NCBI RefSeq assembly: GCF_904849725.1
Contig: NC_058519.1
Coordinates: 106,318,881 to 106,382,880, forward strand
Origin: Hordeum vulgare subsp. vulgare
Lineage: Eukaryota; Streptophyta; Magnoliopsida; Poales; Poaceae
Direction: 5' to 3'
Length of the DNA: 64,000 nt
Each line of letters opens with the position of its first letter. Position 1 is the first letter of the stretch. A program made the position numbers and the translations under genes. Shown piece by piece: positions 1-12,908 of the stretch. The notes under the pieces were generated by a model, which was given only the letters and a program-made list of their open reading frames with translations, was not told the origin of the DNA and did no database searches.

Positions 1-546
1 AGGATAACTTTGACCGTTGTTTAGTGATTCAATTCCGGATCACTCTTTGTACCTCTTAACAGACTTGTCGCAAGACACACATCAAGTGCGGTACAGAACA
101 TGGTATACTTTAGAGTCTATGGCTAAGGCATAGGGGACGACCCTCGTCCTTTCTCTTTCTTCTGCCATGGTCGGTTTTTGAGTCTTACTCAAATTCACAC
201 CCTACAACATAGCCAAGAACTCCTTCTTACCTGATCTATTTTGAACTCCTTCAAAAACCTGTCAAGGTATCCATTTCATTGAAAGTTCTATTTAGCGTTT
301 TGATCTATCTCTATAGATCTTGATGCTCAATGTTCAAGTAGCTCTATCCAGGTTTTCCTTTGAAAAACTCATTTCAAACAACCCTTTATGCTTTACAGAA
401 ATTCTACATTACTTCCGATCAAGAATATGTCAACCACACATACTTATCAGAAATTCTATAGTGCTCCCACTCACTTCTTTGGAAATACAAGTTTCTCATA
501 AACCTGGTAAAAACCCGAAAGCTTTAATCATCTAATCAAAGCATAT

Positions 547-550
547 ATTC
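547..550. other. 969-bp deletion junction in Copia copy 1
   Basis: Copy 1 passes directly from sequence equivalent to 6265-6268 of copy 2 to sequence equivalent to 7238 onward. The four bases ATTC occur at both ends of the missing segment in copy 2 (6265-6268 and 7234-7237) and once here. This is the footprint of a deletion by short-homology repair or slippage. The lost part covers reverse transcriptase and the linker to integrase. Confidence 0.8.
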
Positions 551-2627
551 GATAAGAGATGTCATAGTATGCACCATATCAAATAGGGCACGGCTATGAT
601 GTTAGGACACACCATCACACTATGGTGTTCTAGGTGGCATGAATTGCGAAATAATTTCCACATTATCTTAATTGTGTACCAAAAACCTCGCAACTCAGAT
701 ATTCATCTCATCGATCATATCGTAGACAGTTTATCCTCTTGTTACGACAATCTTCACTCTGAAATAGCTTTGAACTTTTCAACATTTCAGACTTGTGATT
801 CATCAAGTAAATACTCCTGTATCTACTCAAATCTTCAGTGAAGTAAGAACATAGCGATATCCACTGCGTGCCTCATCACTCATTGGACTGCACACATCAA
901 AATGCATTGCTTCCAACAAGTTACTTTCTTGTTCCATGTGGTACGATTTTGCATGTCTCAAGTGATTCAAAATCAAGTGAATCCAAACGATCCATCCGCA
1001 TGGAGTTTCCTCATGCGTTTTACACCAACATGACTCAAGTGGCAGTGCCACAAGTAAGTGGTACTATCATTATTACTTTGTATCTTTTGGCACCAATATT
1101 ATCAACATGTGTAACACTACGATCGAGATTCAATAAACCATTTAGGGTAATTATTCAAGCAAATAGAATAACTATTATTCTCTTTAAATGAATAATCATA
1201 TTGCAATAAACACGATCCAATCATGTTCATGCTCAACGCAAACACCAAATAAAAATTATTTAGGTTTAACACCAATCCCGATGATAGAGGGAGCGTGCGA
1301 TGTTCTGATCACATCAACCTTGGAAACACTTCCAACACGTATCATCACCTCGCCTTTAGCTAGTCTTCGTTTATTCCATATCTTTCATTTCGATTTACTA
1401 ATCACTTAGCAATTAAATCGGTATCTAATACCCTCGTGCTAATATGAGTACTAGTAAAGTACACATCAATATCATGTATATCAAATATACTTCTCTCGAC
1501 TTTGCCAACCTTCTTATCTACCCAGTATCTAGGGTAGCTCCGCCTCAGTGACTGTTCCCCTCATAATAGAAGCACTTGGTCTTGGGTTTCGGTTCAGTCT
1601 TGGGTTTCTAGAGCATCAACTAGTTTGCCGTTTCATGAAGTATCCATGTTAGCCCTTGCCCTTCTCGAAACTAGTGGTTTTACTAACCACGAACAATTGA
1701 TGCTCCTTCTTGATTTCTACTTTCACAGTGTCAAACATTCCGAATCGCTCAAGGATCATCATATCTGTCCTTGATATCTTATAGTTCATCATGAAGCTCT
1801 AGCAGCTTGGTGGTAGTGACTTTGGAGAACCATCACTATCTCATCTCGAAGATTAACTCCCACTTGATTCAAGTGATTGTTGTACTCACACAATCTGAGC
1901 ACATGCCCAACGATTGAGCTTTTCTCCTTTAGTTTGTAGATAAAGAATCTTGTCGGAGGTCCCATACCTCTCAACAAGGGAATGAGCATGAACTCAAAAT
2001 TTCATCTCTTAGAACATCTCTTATGTTCCGTGACGTTTCAAAACGTCTTCGACGCCTTGCTTCTAAGCCATTACGTATTACGCACTGAACTATCATGTAG
2101 TCATCAAAAACACGTATGTCAGATGTTTGCAACATCCACAGACGACGCTCGAGGTGCAGCACACCGAGTGGTGCATTAAGGACATAAGCCTTCCACGCAG
2201 CAATGAGGACAATCCTTAGTTTTACGGACTCAGTCCACAAAGTTGCTACTATCATCTTTCAACTAAATTTCCTCTTGGAACATATAAAAAACAGTAGAGC
2301 TATAGCGCAAGCTATATCATAATTCACAAAGACCTTTTGACTATGTTCATGATAATTAGTTCAATTAATCATATTACATAAGAACTCCCACTGAAAAAGT
2401 ACATCTCTCTAGTCATTTGAGTGGTACATGATCCAAATCCACTAACTCAAGTCCGATCATCACGTGAGTTGAGAATAGTTTCAGTGGTAAGCATCTCTAT
2501 GCTAATCATATCAACTATACGATTCATGCTCGACCTTTCGGTCTCTTGTGTTCCAAGGCCATGTCTGCACATGCTAGGCTCGTCAAGTTTAACCCGAGTG
2601 TTCTACGTGTGCAACTGTTTTGCACCC

Positions 2628-2630
2628 GTT
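2628..2630. other. Empty CACTA target site (GTT)
   Basis: Copy 1 reads continuously through the point where copy 2 carries the CACTA element. The single GTT here appears on both sides of the element in copy 2 (9318-9320 and 15058-15060). It is an internal pre-insertion allele that fixes the CACTA boundaries. Confidence 0.93.
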
Positions 2631-3551
2631 GTATGTGAACGTTGAGTCTATCACACCCGATCATCATGTGGTGTCTCGAAACGACGAACTGTCGCAATGG
2701 TGCATAGTTGGGAAGAACACAATTTCATCTTGAAATTTTAGTGAGAGATCACCTTATAATGTTACCGTCGTTCTAAGCAAAATAAGGTGCATAAAAGGAT
2801 TAACATCACATGCAATTCATAAGTGACATGATATGGCCATCATCTTGTGCTTCTTGAACTCCATCACCAAAGCACCGGCATGATCTTCTTGTCACCTGCA
2901 CCACACCATGATCTCCATCATCAAGTCTCCATCATCGTGCCGCCATCGAGCTTGTCGTGCTATCTATGTTATTACTACTAAAGCTACGACCTAGAAATAT
3001 AGTAAACGCATGTGCAAACACGAACGTTCGTTTAAAGACAACCCTATGGCTCCTGCCGGTTGCCGTAGCATCGATGTGCAAGTCGATATTAACTATTAGA
3101 ACATGATCATCTCATACATCCAATATATCACATCACGTCATTGGCCATATCATATCACAAGCATACCCTGCAAAAACAAGTTAGACGTCCTCTAATTTGT
3201 TGTTGCGTGTTTTACGTGGCTGCTATGGGTATCTAGTATGATCGCATCTTACTTACGGAAAACCACAACGGAGATGTGCAAAGTGCTATTTAACCTCTCT
3301 CCAAGGACCGCCTCGGTCAAAACCAATTCAAATAAAGTTGAAGAAACCGACACCCGCCAGTCATCTTTATGCACCGAGTTGCATGTCAGTTGATGAAACC
3401 AGTCTCTCGTAAGCGTACGAGTAATGTCGGTCTGGGCCTCTTCAATCCAACAATACCGCCGAATCGAGAAAATACTAAGGAGGGAAGAAAATCGAACATC
3501 AACTTCCACAAATCCTTCTGTGTTCTACTCGAGATAACATCTATGCATGAA

Positions 3552-3569
3552 CCTAGCTCATGATGCCAC
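3552..3569 (-). promoter_or_regulatory. Primer binding site of Copia copy 1
   Basis: Directly next to the LTR end. On the minus strand it reads AGTGGCATCATGAGCTAG, close to the initiator-methionine tRNA type PBS (TGGTATCAGAGC) normal for Copia, with one extra base and one substitution. It sets the element's orientation: the LTR at 3570 is the 5' LTR of copy 1. Confidence 0.7.
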
Positions 3570-5363
3570 TGTTGAGGAACATTGCATGGCAAACAAATTT
3601 TTTCCTACGCACACGAAGACCTATCATGGTGATGTTCATCTACGAGAGGAGATTAGATCCACATACCCTTGTAGATCGCTAAGCGAGAAGCATTAAGAAA
3701 CACGGTTGATCTAGTGGTACAACTTCGTGATTCAAATCACCATCGTCCCATGATCCGTCCCATGATCCGTTCCGACCTAGCGCAGAACGGACGACACCTC
3801 CGTGTTCAACACACGTACAGCTCGATGACGATCTTGGCCTTGTTGATCCAGCAAGAGAGACAGAGAAGTAGATGATTTCTCCGGGAGCATGACGGTGCGC
3901 CGGTGTTGGTGATGCTCTATTCCTGCAGGGCTCCGCCCGAGCTCCGTAGAAATCTAATCTAGAGGAAGAACTACGAGATATAGGTTTGAGTTGCACATGG
4001 CAAAGTTATGTCTCAAAAGCCCTAAACCTCTAGTATATATAGGAGGAGGGGAGAGGCAGCCTTGGGAAGCCTTGGCGCACCAAGGAAACCCTCCTTGGGC
4101 CGGCCGAAGTGGGAGGGAGGAGTCCTTCTCCAATCCCACTTGGATTAGGACTCCTTCCTTATTTTCCCACCTCTTTTGGATTTTCCACTTTTTCTTCATG
4201 GGCTTTCCTTGGATGACTTTGTCAGCCCATTATACCTTATTGTACATCCAATAAACCCACGTGGACCCCTTGGACGTGGTGGGCCCACCCAGTGGGCCCC
4301 CAGAACCCATTCGTCACTCCCGGTACACTGTCGGCAATGCCCGAAAACTTTCCGGAATCCAAAAACCAACTTCCTATATACCAATCTTTGTTTTTTGAAC
4401 CATTATGGAAACCCTCGTGAAGTCTGTGATCTCATCCGGGACTCTGAACAACCTTCGATCACCAACACATATAACTCAACTATACTAAAACATCATCGAA
4501 CCTTAAGTGTGCACAACCTGCGGGTTCGAGAACTATGTAGACATGAATCAAGACACTCTTCAGTCAGTATCCAATAGGGGGACCTAGATGCCCATATTGG
4601 ATCCTACATATTCTATGAAGATCTTATTGGTTGAACCTCTGTGCCAAGGATTCATATAATCCCGTATAACATTCCCTTTCTCCTTCGGTATGTTACTTGC
4701 CCGAGATTTGGTCGTCGGTATCCCTATACCTATTTCAATCTCGTTACCGGGAAATCTCTTTACTCATTCTGTAATACAAGATCTAGTGACTCACACTTGA
4801 GTCACATTGCTTGCAAGGCTTGTATGTGATGTTGTATTACCGAGTGGGCCCCAAGATACCTCTCTGTCACACGGAGTGACAAATCCCAGTCTTGATCCAT
4901 GCTAACTCAACGGACACCTTCGGAGATACCTATAGAGCACATTTATAGTCACCCAGTAATGTTGTGACGTTTGATACACACAAGGTATTCCTCCGGTGAC
5001 AGTGAGTTACATGATCTCATGGTCATATGAATGAATACTTGACACGCAGAAAACAATAGCAACAAAATGACATGATCACATGCTACGTTCATAGTTTGGG
5101 CCTAGTCCATCACATGATTCTCCTAATGATGTGATCCCATTATCAAGCGACAACACTTGTCTATGGTCAGGAAACCTTGACCATCTTTGTTCAACAAGCT
5201 AGTCAACTAGAGGCTTACTAGGGACAGTGTTTTGTCTATGTATCCACACATGTATTTGAGTTTCCAATCAATACAATTATAGCATGGATAATAAACGATT
5301 ATCACAAAGAAAGAAATGTAATAATAACTAATTTATTATTTCCTCTAGGGCATATTTCCAATA
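3570..5363 (-). repeat. Shared central Copia LTR
   Basis: A 1794-bp LTR, read on the minus strand. On the plus strand it opens TGTTGAGGAAC and closes with the complement of TATTGGAAATATGCCC, the start of the BARE/Angela-related LTR group. A TATA-like run sits near 4030-4045. It lies between a PBS (3552-3569) and a polypurine tract (5364-5375), so it serves as 5' LTR of copy 1 and 3' LTR of copy 2 at once. Against the right-hand LTR I count roughly 8 percent differences over about 750 aligned bases, many of them C/T or G/A as expected in methylated plant repeats. Confidence 0.9.
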
Positions 5364-5375
5364 GTCTCCCACTTG
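5364..5375 (-). promoter_or_regulatory. Polypurine tract of Copia copy 2
   Basis: Minus-strand CAAGTGGGAGAC immediately before the LTR, the same position and nearly the same sequence as in the younger element at 32466-32477. It primes plus-strand DNA synthesis and marks 3570-5363 as the 3' LTR of copy 2. Confidence 0.8.
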
Positions 5376-8300
5376 CACTAGAATCAATAATCTAGTTCAC
5401 ATCACTATGCGATTTTAACGATTCCAACACCCATATAGTTCTGGTGTTTGATCATGTCTTGCTTGTGAGAGAGGTTTTAGTCAACGGTTCTGAACCTTTC
5501 AGATCCGTGTGTGCTTTACAAACCTTTATGTCATCTTATAGATGCTGCTACTACGTGCTATTTGGAAACATTCCAAATATCTACTCCACTATACGAATCC
5601 GTTTTACTACTCACAGTTATTTGGATTAGTGTCAAAGCTTGCATCGACGTAACCCTTTACGATGAACTCTTTAATCACCTCCATAATCGAGAAATATTCC
5701 TTAGTCCATTAGTTACTAAGGATAACTTTGACCGATGTTTAGTGATTCAATCCTGGATCACTCTTTGTACCTCTTAACAGACTTGTCACAAGGCACACAT
5801 CAGGTGCGGTACACAGCATGTCATACTTTAGAGTCTATGGCTAAGGCATAGGGGACGACCCTCGTCCTTTCTCTTTCTTCTGTCGTGGTCGGGTTTTGAG
5901 TCTTACTCAAATTCACACCCTACAACACAGCCAAGAACTCCTTTTTTGCTGATCTATTTTGAACTCCTTCAAAAACCTGTCAAGGCATGCATTTCATCGA
6001 AAGTTCTATTTAGCATTTTGATCTATCTCTATAGTTCTTGATGCTCAATGTTCAAGTAGCTCTATCCAGGTTTTCCTTTGAAAGACTCCTTTCAAACAAC
6101 CCTTTATGCTTTATGGAAATTCTACATTACTTCCGATCAACAATATGTCAACCACATATACTTATCAGAAATTCTATAGTGCTCCCACTCACTTCTTTGG
6201 AAATACAAGTTTCTCATAAACCTTGTACAAACCCAAAAGCTTTAATCATCTAATCAAAGCATATATTCCAACTCCTAGATGCTTGCACCATTCCGTATAA
6301 GAATGACTGGAGCTTGCATACTTGTTAGCATCCTTAGGATCGTCAAAACATTCTGGTTGTATCACATACAACCTTTCCTCAAGGAAATCATCGAGGAAAC
6401 AATGTTTTGACATCCTATGTGCAATATTTCATAAATAATGCAGCAACTGCTAACATAATTCCAACAGACTTTTAGCATCGCTATGAGTGATAAAGTCTCA
6501 TCATAGTCAACTCTTTGATCTTGTCGGAAACATCCTTGTCACAAGTCGAGCTTTTCTTAATGGTGACTTTTCACCATCATCGTCTGTCTTCCTTTTTAAA
6601 GATCCATCTTTACTTAATAGTCTTACGAGTATTTTTTCCAAAGCCTACACTTTGTTTTCCTACATGGATCCTCTCTCGGATTTCATGGCCTCTAGCCATT
6701 TGCCGGAATCCGGGCCCACCATCGCTTCTTCATAGCTCGTAGGTTCATTGTTGTTCAACAACATGACCTCCAAGAGAGGGTTATCGTACCACTCTGTAGT
6801 AGTACGCGACCTTGTCGACCTACGAGGTTTGTAGTAACTTGATCCGAAGCTCAATGATCACCATCATCAGTTTCCACTTCAATTGGTGTAGGCGCCACAG
6901 GAACATCTTCCTGCGCCCTGCTACACACTGGTTGAAGTGACGGCTAACTAACCTCATCAAGTTCCACCACCCTCCCACTCAATTCTTTCGAGAGAAACCT
7001 TTCCTCGAGAAAGGACCCGTTTCTAGAAACAAACACTTTGCTTCCGGATCTTAGATAGGAGATGTACCCAACTGTTTTGGATATCCTATGAAGATGCATT
7101 CATCCGCTTTCGGTTCGAGCTTAGGTTTCTCCAAACCATAGTCTATACCGTGTCATTTCAACGGAAATATGCGGTGCCCTATTTAAAGTGAATGTGGTTG
7201 TCTCTAATGCATAACCCATAAACGATAGTGGTAATTCGATAAGAGACGTCATAGTATGCACCATATGAAATAGGGCGCGACTATGACTTTAGGACACACC
7301 ATCACACTATGGTGTTCTAGGTGGCATGAATTGCAAAACAATTTCCACATTGTCTTAACTGTGTACCAAAAACCTCGCAACTCAGATATTCATCTCATCG
7401 ATCATATCGTAGACAGTTTATCCTCTCGTTACGACGATCTTCACTCTGAAATAGCTTTGAACTTTTCAACATTTCAGACTTTTGATTCATCAAGTAAATA
7501 CTCCTGTATCTACTCAAATCGTCAGTGAAGTAAGAACATAATGATATCCACTGCGTGCCTCAGCACTCATTGGACTGCACACATCAAAATGCATTGCTTC
7601 CAACAAGTTACTTTCTTGCTCCATGTGGTATGATTTTGCATGTCTCAAGCGATTCAAAATCAAGTGAACCCAAACGATCCACCCGCATGGAGTTTCTTCA
7701 TGCGTTTTACACCAACATGACTCAAGTGGCAGTGCCACAAGTAAGTGGTACTATCATTATTACTTTGTATGTTTGGGCACCAATATTATGAACATGTGTA
7801 ACACTACGATCGAGATTCAATAAACCATTGAGGGTAATTATTCAAGCAAATAGAATAACTATTATTCTCTTTAAATGAATAATCATATTGCAATAAACAC
7901 GATCCAATCATGTTCATGCTCAACGCAAACACCAAATAAAAATTATTTAGGTTTAACACCAATCCCGATGATAGAGGGAGCGTGCGATGTTTTGATCACA
8001 TCAACCTTGGAAACACTGCCAACACGTATCGTGACCTCGCCTTTAGCTAGTCTCCATTTATTCTTTAGCTTTCATTTCGAGTTACTAACCACTTAGCAAG
8101 TGAACTGGTATCCAATACCCTCGTGCAACTAGGAGTACTAGTAAAGTACACATCAATATCATGTATATCAAATATACTTCTGTCGACTTTGCCAGCCTTC
8201 TTATCTACCAAGTATCTAGGGTAGCTCCGCCTCACTGACCGTTCCCCTCATAACAGAAGCACTTAGTCTCGGGTTTGGGTGCAATCTTGGGTTTCTTCAT

Positions 8301-9317
8301 TACAACAGCAACTGGTTTGCCATTTCATGAAGTATCCCTTCTAGCCCTTGCCCTTCTCGAAAGTAGTGGTTTTACTAACCATCACAATTTATGCTCCTTC
8401 TTGATTTCTACTTTCGCAGTGTCAAACATTGCGAATCGCTCAAGAATCATCATATCTATCCTTGATATGTTATAGTTCATCACGAAGCTCTAGCAGCTTG
8501 GTGGTAGTGACTATGGAGAACCATCACTATCTCATTTGGAAGATTAACTCCCACTTGATTCAAGCAATTGGTGTACTCAGACAATCTGAGCACATGCTCA
8601 ACGATTGAGCTTTTCTCCTTTACTTTGTAGACAAAGAATCTTGTCGGAGGTCTCATACCTCTCAATAAGGCACGAACATGAAATCTCAATTTCATCTCTT
8701 AGATAATCTCTTATGTTCCGTGACGTTTCAAAACGTCTTCAGCGCCTTGCTTCTAAGCCATTAAGTATTACACACTGAACTATCATGTTGTCATCAAAAA
8801 CGTGTATGTGAGATGTTCGCAACATCCACAGACGACACTCGAGGTGCAGCAAACCGGGTGGTGCATTAAGGACATAAGCCTTCTGCACAGCAATGAGGAC
8901 AATCCTCAGTTTTACGAACTCAGTCCGAAAAGTTGCTACTATCATCTTTCAACTAAATTTTCTCTAGGAACATATAAAAAACAGTAGAGCTATAGCGCAA
9001 GCTACATCATATTTCGCAAAGACCTTTTGACTATGTTCATGATAATTAGTTCAATTAATCATATTACTTAAGAACTCCCACTCAAAAAGTACATCTCTCT
9101 AGTCATTTGAGTGGTACATGATCCAAATCCACTAACTCAAGTCCGATCATCACGTGAGTTGAGAATAGCTTGAGTGGTAAGCATACCTATGCTAATCATA
9201 TCAACTATACGATTCATGCTCGATTTTTCGGTCTCTTGTGTTCCGAGGCCATGTATGCACATGCTAGGCTCGTCAAGTTTAACCCAAGTGTTCCGCGTGT
9301 GCAACTGTTTTGCACCC
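5376..9317 (-). mobile_element. Copia internal region, tandem copy 2, part A (decayed)
   Basis: RNase H at about 5400-5790, reverse transcriptase about 6000-7000, integrase about 7000-8000 (minus 7738-7514 keeps MSAEARSGYHYVLT), gag-side sequence 8480-9300. Every frame is short and broken. The same short frames with the same ends recur in copy 1 (320-535 with 6038-6253; 596-841 with 7283-7528; 1188-1409 with 7875-8096), so the disabling changes predate the tandem. Copy 1 and copy 2 differ by about 4 percent in a 415-bp sample. Continues at 15061. Confidence 0.88.
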
Positions 9318-10433
9318 GTTCACTACAACAAAACAGAGCTTCTGTAACACAATCATGTAACACATATTAAAATATGTTACAATTAGAATTCCAGTAACAC
9401 ACGATTTGTGTTGCAGTCTTAGACAGTAACACATACTTTATGAGGCCTGAAAAGGTGTTACAATAATATCAACCAAGTAACATATAATTATGTGTTGCAT
9501 TATTGTGTTACAAAGATATTGCGGAGTAACATATAAATATTTGTTGGGATGATGTGTTACTATAAAAGAACACATAATCGTGTGTCGATCCAAAGTGTTA
9601 CAGTCTCTATTATAAGGGAAATAGAAAAATCTAAAATCAATTGCATGAGTATCTCACCATTACCTTAACATATAGGCCCGACATGCCAACATAATATTCT
9701 TTGGTTTTGATAAATACCGAACTATTTCGACACTATTTTGGTAAATACAATATTAATCAAGTTTGGCGTGGATTTTTGGATGACTCGGCGACCATACATG
9801 TCAAATGCACACATATTAAATTGATCTACAAATTTAAGCAATTGATAACAATGCTCGTACTCATGGAGGAGCGAAATACCAACACTCTAGGATATTATTA
9901 TCAATCATGTGTGCTATTATTGTCTCTTTCTACGCGAGGGAACAAGGGGTTGGACAAATGAATCTTTTTTAGAGACTGGACTTGAGTACTAGAACACGTA
10001 CACTTAGTTCCCTCAAAAAGAAGGCACACTTCTTTAGTCAAAGCAAAGTTCTGGCAAGGGGCATGGGTGTACTGCGTCCATGCTTTTTTGACCATAAATT
10101 TCAATGTATTGTTTATGCACTACAAAATGTGTGATACTTTGTCATGAAAATCCTCATGACCGAAATGGTCTCCTAAGATTATTTATGTGACACAAACCTT
10201 CACCAATTGATTTCCTCTCGGGGCAGCCCCCTCCTCAAATTTGGTGACGTTCAAGCCTGTCTTTAGGCGATGTATTTGACCGTCACTAGGTATGTGAATT
10301 TTTTGGTACGACTTTTTGTGTCACAGAAAATGTTTGGCGGTCAACTAAAAAAAAATGTTTTTACCCGTACTCCAATGAAATAAAATGATGAGAATTAGTA
10401 ACAAAGATACAAATAGAAAAAAATGAATCTACA

Positions 10434-11978
10434 GGATTTGAAGCGATAACCTCGTCCTTTGTGTACACGTTGGACTAGTTAACTAAAAAAGCAGACACAC
10501 TTATCATGTTTTATTTTTCCAAAATCCGAAAAATATAAGTGCTAAATGTGGGAATTTAACCATGGTCAAGGGTAACATCTGGAGAGAGGTATACCACCAG
10601 TATAGTATTCGATTAGTGGTAAGAATTTATACATTCATACTTTTTTGTATGTGAAATGACACTACATGTATTACTCAATGAGAAAATAAAAAACAGGTTT
10701 TCTTGACACTATTCTAATTAAAAAAGGACCCGTCTGTCATGTTTTATTTACCAAAATCCGAAAAAAATAAGTGCTGAATGTGGGATTCGAACCATGGACA
10801 TTCAACATCACCATCAGCCAGAGACAGGCTTACCACCAGGATGTCCAATGGCACTACATTTATGTTTCAATGAAACATTAAAAAACACGTTTTTCGAAAC
10901 TATTCCAATTGGAAAGCGTACTTCCATGTCATGTTTTATTCTGAAAAAAATCAAAAGAAGAAGGCTTGTTTTCTTGAAACAATTCTAGTTCAAAAGCGGA
11001 CCCTACGAATCACGTTTCATAACTTTTTAAAATCTAATAAAATATAGGTCCTATAGAATTTTGAACCCTGGTCTTGAGGGTCGTAAGTAAAGATGCAACA
11101 ACGAAGTAGCCACCTTTCTGATTTTGGCTTTATGATTATCTACATGAAGTTACTACGTACATATCTTATAAATATGGGAAGTATTTCGGCATCGAGATAG
11201 CTTCAAATGAAAAGGTGTTCAATATGAAAGTTGTTCATCTCATCGAAATGATTTTTTTTCTTTTGGGATCATCGTGATTACAGATAGTATTCTATCTCCA
11301 AAACTAATATAATATGATAGCCTTTGGCCTACATGAAATTCTTGACCCAATTGTCCGAATTTGAAAAGTTATGAGTACAAAATGATGTTACTTTTCCACG
11401 TGCTCGTGTCATGCTATTATGAGATAGGGTAAAAAGTATCACAAGATTTGGAAGAAGGTTTCGTGTACTTTTCTTTTTAGTTGTTTTTTAGTAACTTCTT
11501 TGTAGTTAGTGGATCTACTATGATGTTTCTTGGACATTCACGTCCAACTATGAGGTTTTTGTTGACCAATCATCTTCTTTGTACATGTAACTTAGAAAAA
11601 TGGAATACATCATCTACTTCATCATTACTATTGACAAATTCAACTTCATATTGTCGCTTGTCATGCCATAAATTAATTTTCCTACTTTGTAAATACCTAA
11701 AATTGTGTACCTTGTGAAGCACAATGCAAAAAGAAAATCTAATACACTCCGTTATTTTTCTAGATGAACTAGAAAAAACAGTAAAAAAAATTGAGATTTT
11801 CAGGATCTCATCTACTAATTTTTAGGGTTTAAAAGACATTTTTCATCCAAAAACAGTAAATTTTGAACGCGTTAGAGAAGGAAATATAAATAGAATTTTT
11901 TTGACTGCACAAGATTCAAACCCATAACCACGCTATCACATACACGTTTGACTAAGATGTTTACCACTAGACTAGTGT
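10434..11978 (-). repeat. Dispersed tRNA-like (A-box/B-box) modules in the CACTA element
   Basis: Five divergent modules, at about 10434-10486, 10551-10605, 10782-10842, 11055-11110 and 11910-11978. On the minus strand each ends in a T-arm-like motif (best case GGTTCGAATCCC at 10782-10793), and the last also has an A-box-like TAGTCTAGTGGT about 45 bases upstream. Modules two and three sit in a longer direct repeat sharing CCAAAATCCGAAAAA. They lack the paired stems of a tRNA and are not called as tRNA genes. They could be SINE-like or tRNA-derived scraps. Function unknown. Confidence 0.4.
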
Positions 11979-12171
11979 GTCATTAATGATTATACTATGT
12001 AGCTACATGTGAGCATCATCTATACAGAGCTTTGCCATTGGGTTGGTGTTTGATAAGCATTAAGACTTTCATAGATCAATGGTTTTTAGTATGTCGAATG
12101 ACACTACATATATATTTCAGTGAGATTCGTCATTAATTTTCATAATCAATAGAAGAAATATTTTAGAGGCC

Positions 12172-12908
12172 GTGCCATTGAGATCCAAAGTTGAAGTGAC
12201 AGGGTCATATAAGCAACTAAATTACCCTAAAAAAGCAACGAAATATAACTTTTTGAAACTAAATCCCTGCTTTGTAACCCTACATCTCTCCCTCCCCCAT
12301 GATAGGCGAGGGCAGTTAGATCTGAGGCAACAAAGCACGACGATGGCCACCGCGCACCTCCCCACAGCTCTCTCCTTCCCTTTCTACATCCCTCCTGAGT
12401 TGTCTAAGATCTCCAACCAGGCAGTTGCTCTGAGGTCACGCGTTTGTCACCGTTGGGATCCACGGATCCGTTGCCTCTCCATCTCTGTCACACGAACATC
12501 ACGACGATAGCGGCCTCCTCATTCTGGGCACCGCAAGCACCTCGACCTCCTCCTCCCATCTTCGCTTTGCGAGGGCTGGCACTTCCGACGTGCTCCAGCG
12601 ACGGATCTGGTAGGCACGTCAATGTGCGACTCGAGGGAGGCAACGATGAGTACATCGTCGTGCTCCTCATCTGCTGCCTCACTTCCTCCACATGCCCCGG
12701 CAAGACCCATCTATCTCGGGTGAGATCTGACGTATGGCAGCGCACTTTAGGACGACGACCACATAGATCCAGCCCAGGTTGGTATGTGCCCCTTTTGGCT
12801 AATACAATTTCGTTTTTGTTCCATACCCTGGCTACTCACGTGTTTGGTGATGGCAAATGTTTATACATGATGCATGCTGCTACCATCCAAGAACCAATAA
12901 ATCAATAA
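12172..12908 (+). other. GC-rich gene-like segment inside CACTA
   Basis: A GC-rich island in an AT-rich transposon. A frame at 12172-12510 contains an ATG in good context at 12343 followed by MATAHLPTALSFPF, which is Ser/Ala/Arg-rich and looks like an organelle-targeting start. An overlapping 154-codon frame runs 12444-12908. I recognise no domain. The abrupt change of composition is what a captured host exon would give, and CACTA elements are known to carry host gene fragments, but the donor cannot be named from sequence alone. Confidence 0.3.

Larger units (their letters stand above)
1..3569 (-). mobile_element. Copia internal region, tandem copy 1 (decayed, partial)
   Basis: Internal part of a decayed Copia retrotransposon read on the minus strand: RNase H/RT remnants at 1-550, integrase around 800-1050, gag-like sequence around 1800-2260, leader near 3250-3560. 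Identification comes from side-by-side similarity with the intact Copia frame at 32518-35571; for example minus 1051-827 keeps MSDEARSGYRYVLT, matching MSVEARGGYRYFLT there. No frame exceeds about 95 codons, so it makes no protein. The window opens at the point equivalent to 5718 of copy 2; the rest of RNase H and the 3' LTR lie to the left. Relative to copy 2 it lacks 969 bp (junction at 547-550) and the CACTA insertion. Confidence 0.85.

Noticed and set aside
10434..11978. tRNA genes
   Set aside because: Only A/B-box-like fragments; acceptor and anticodon stems do not pair.
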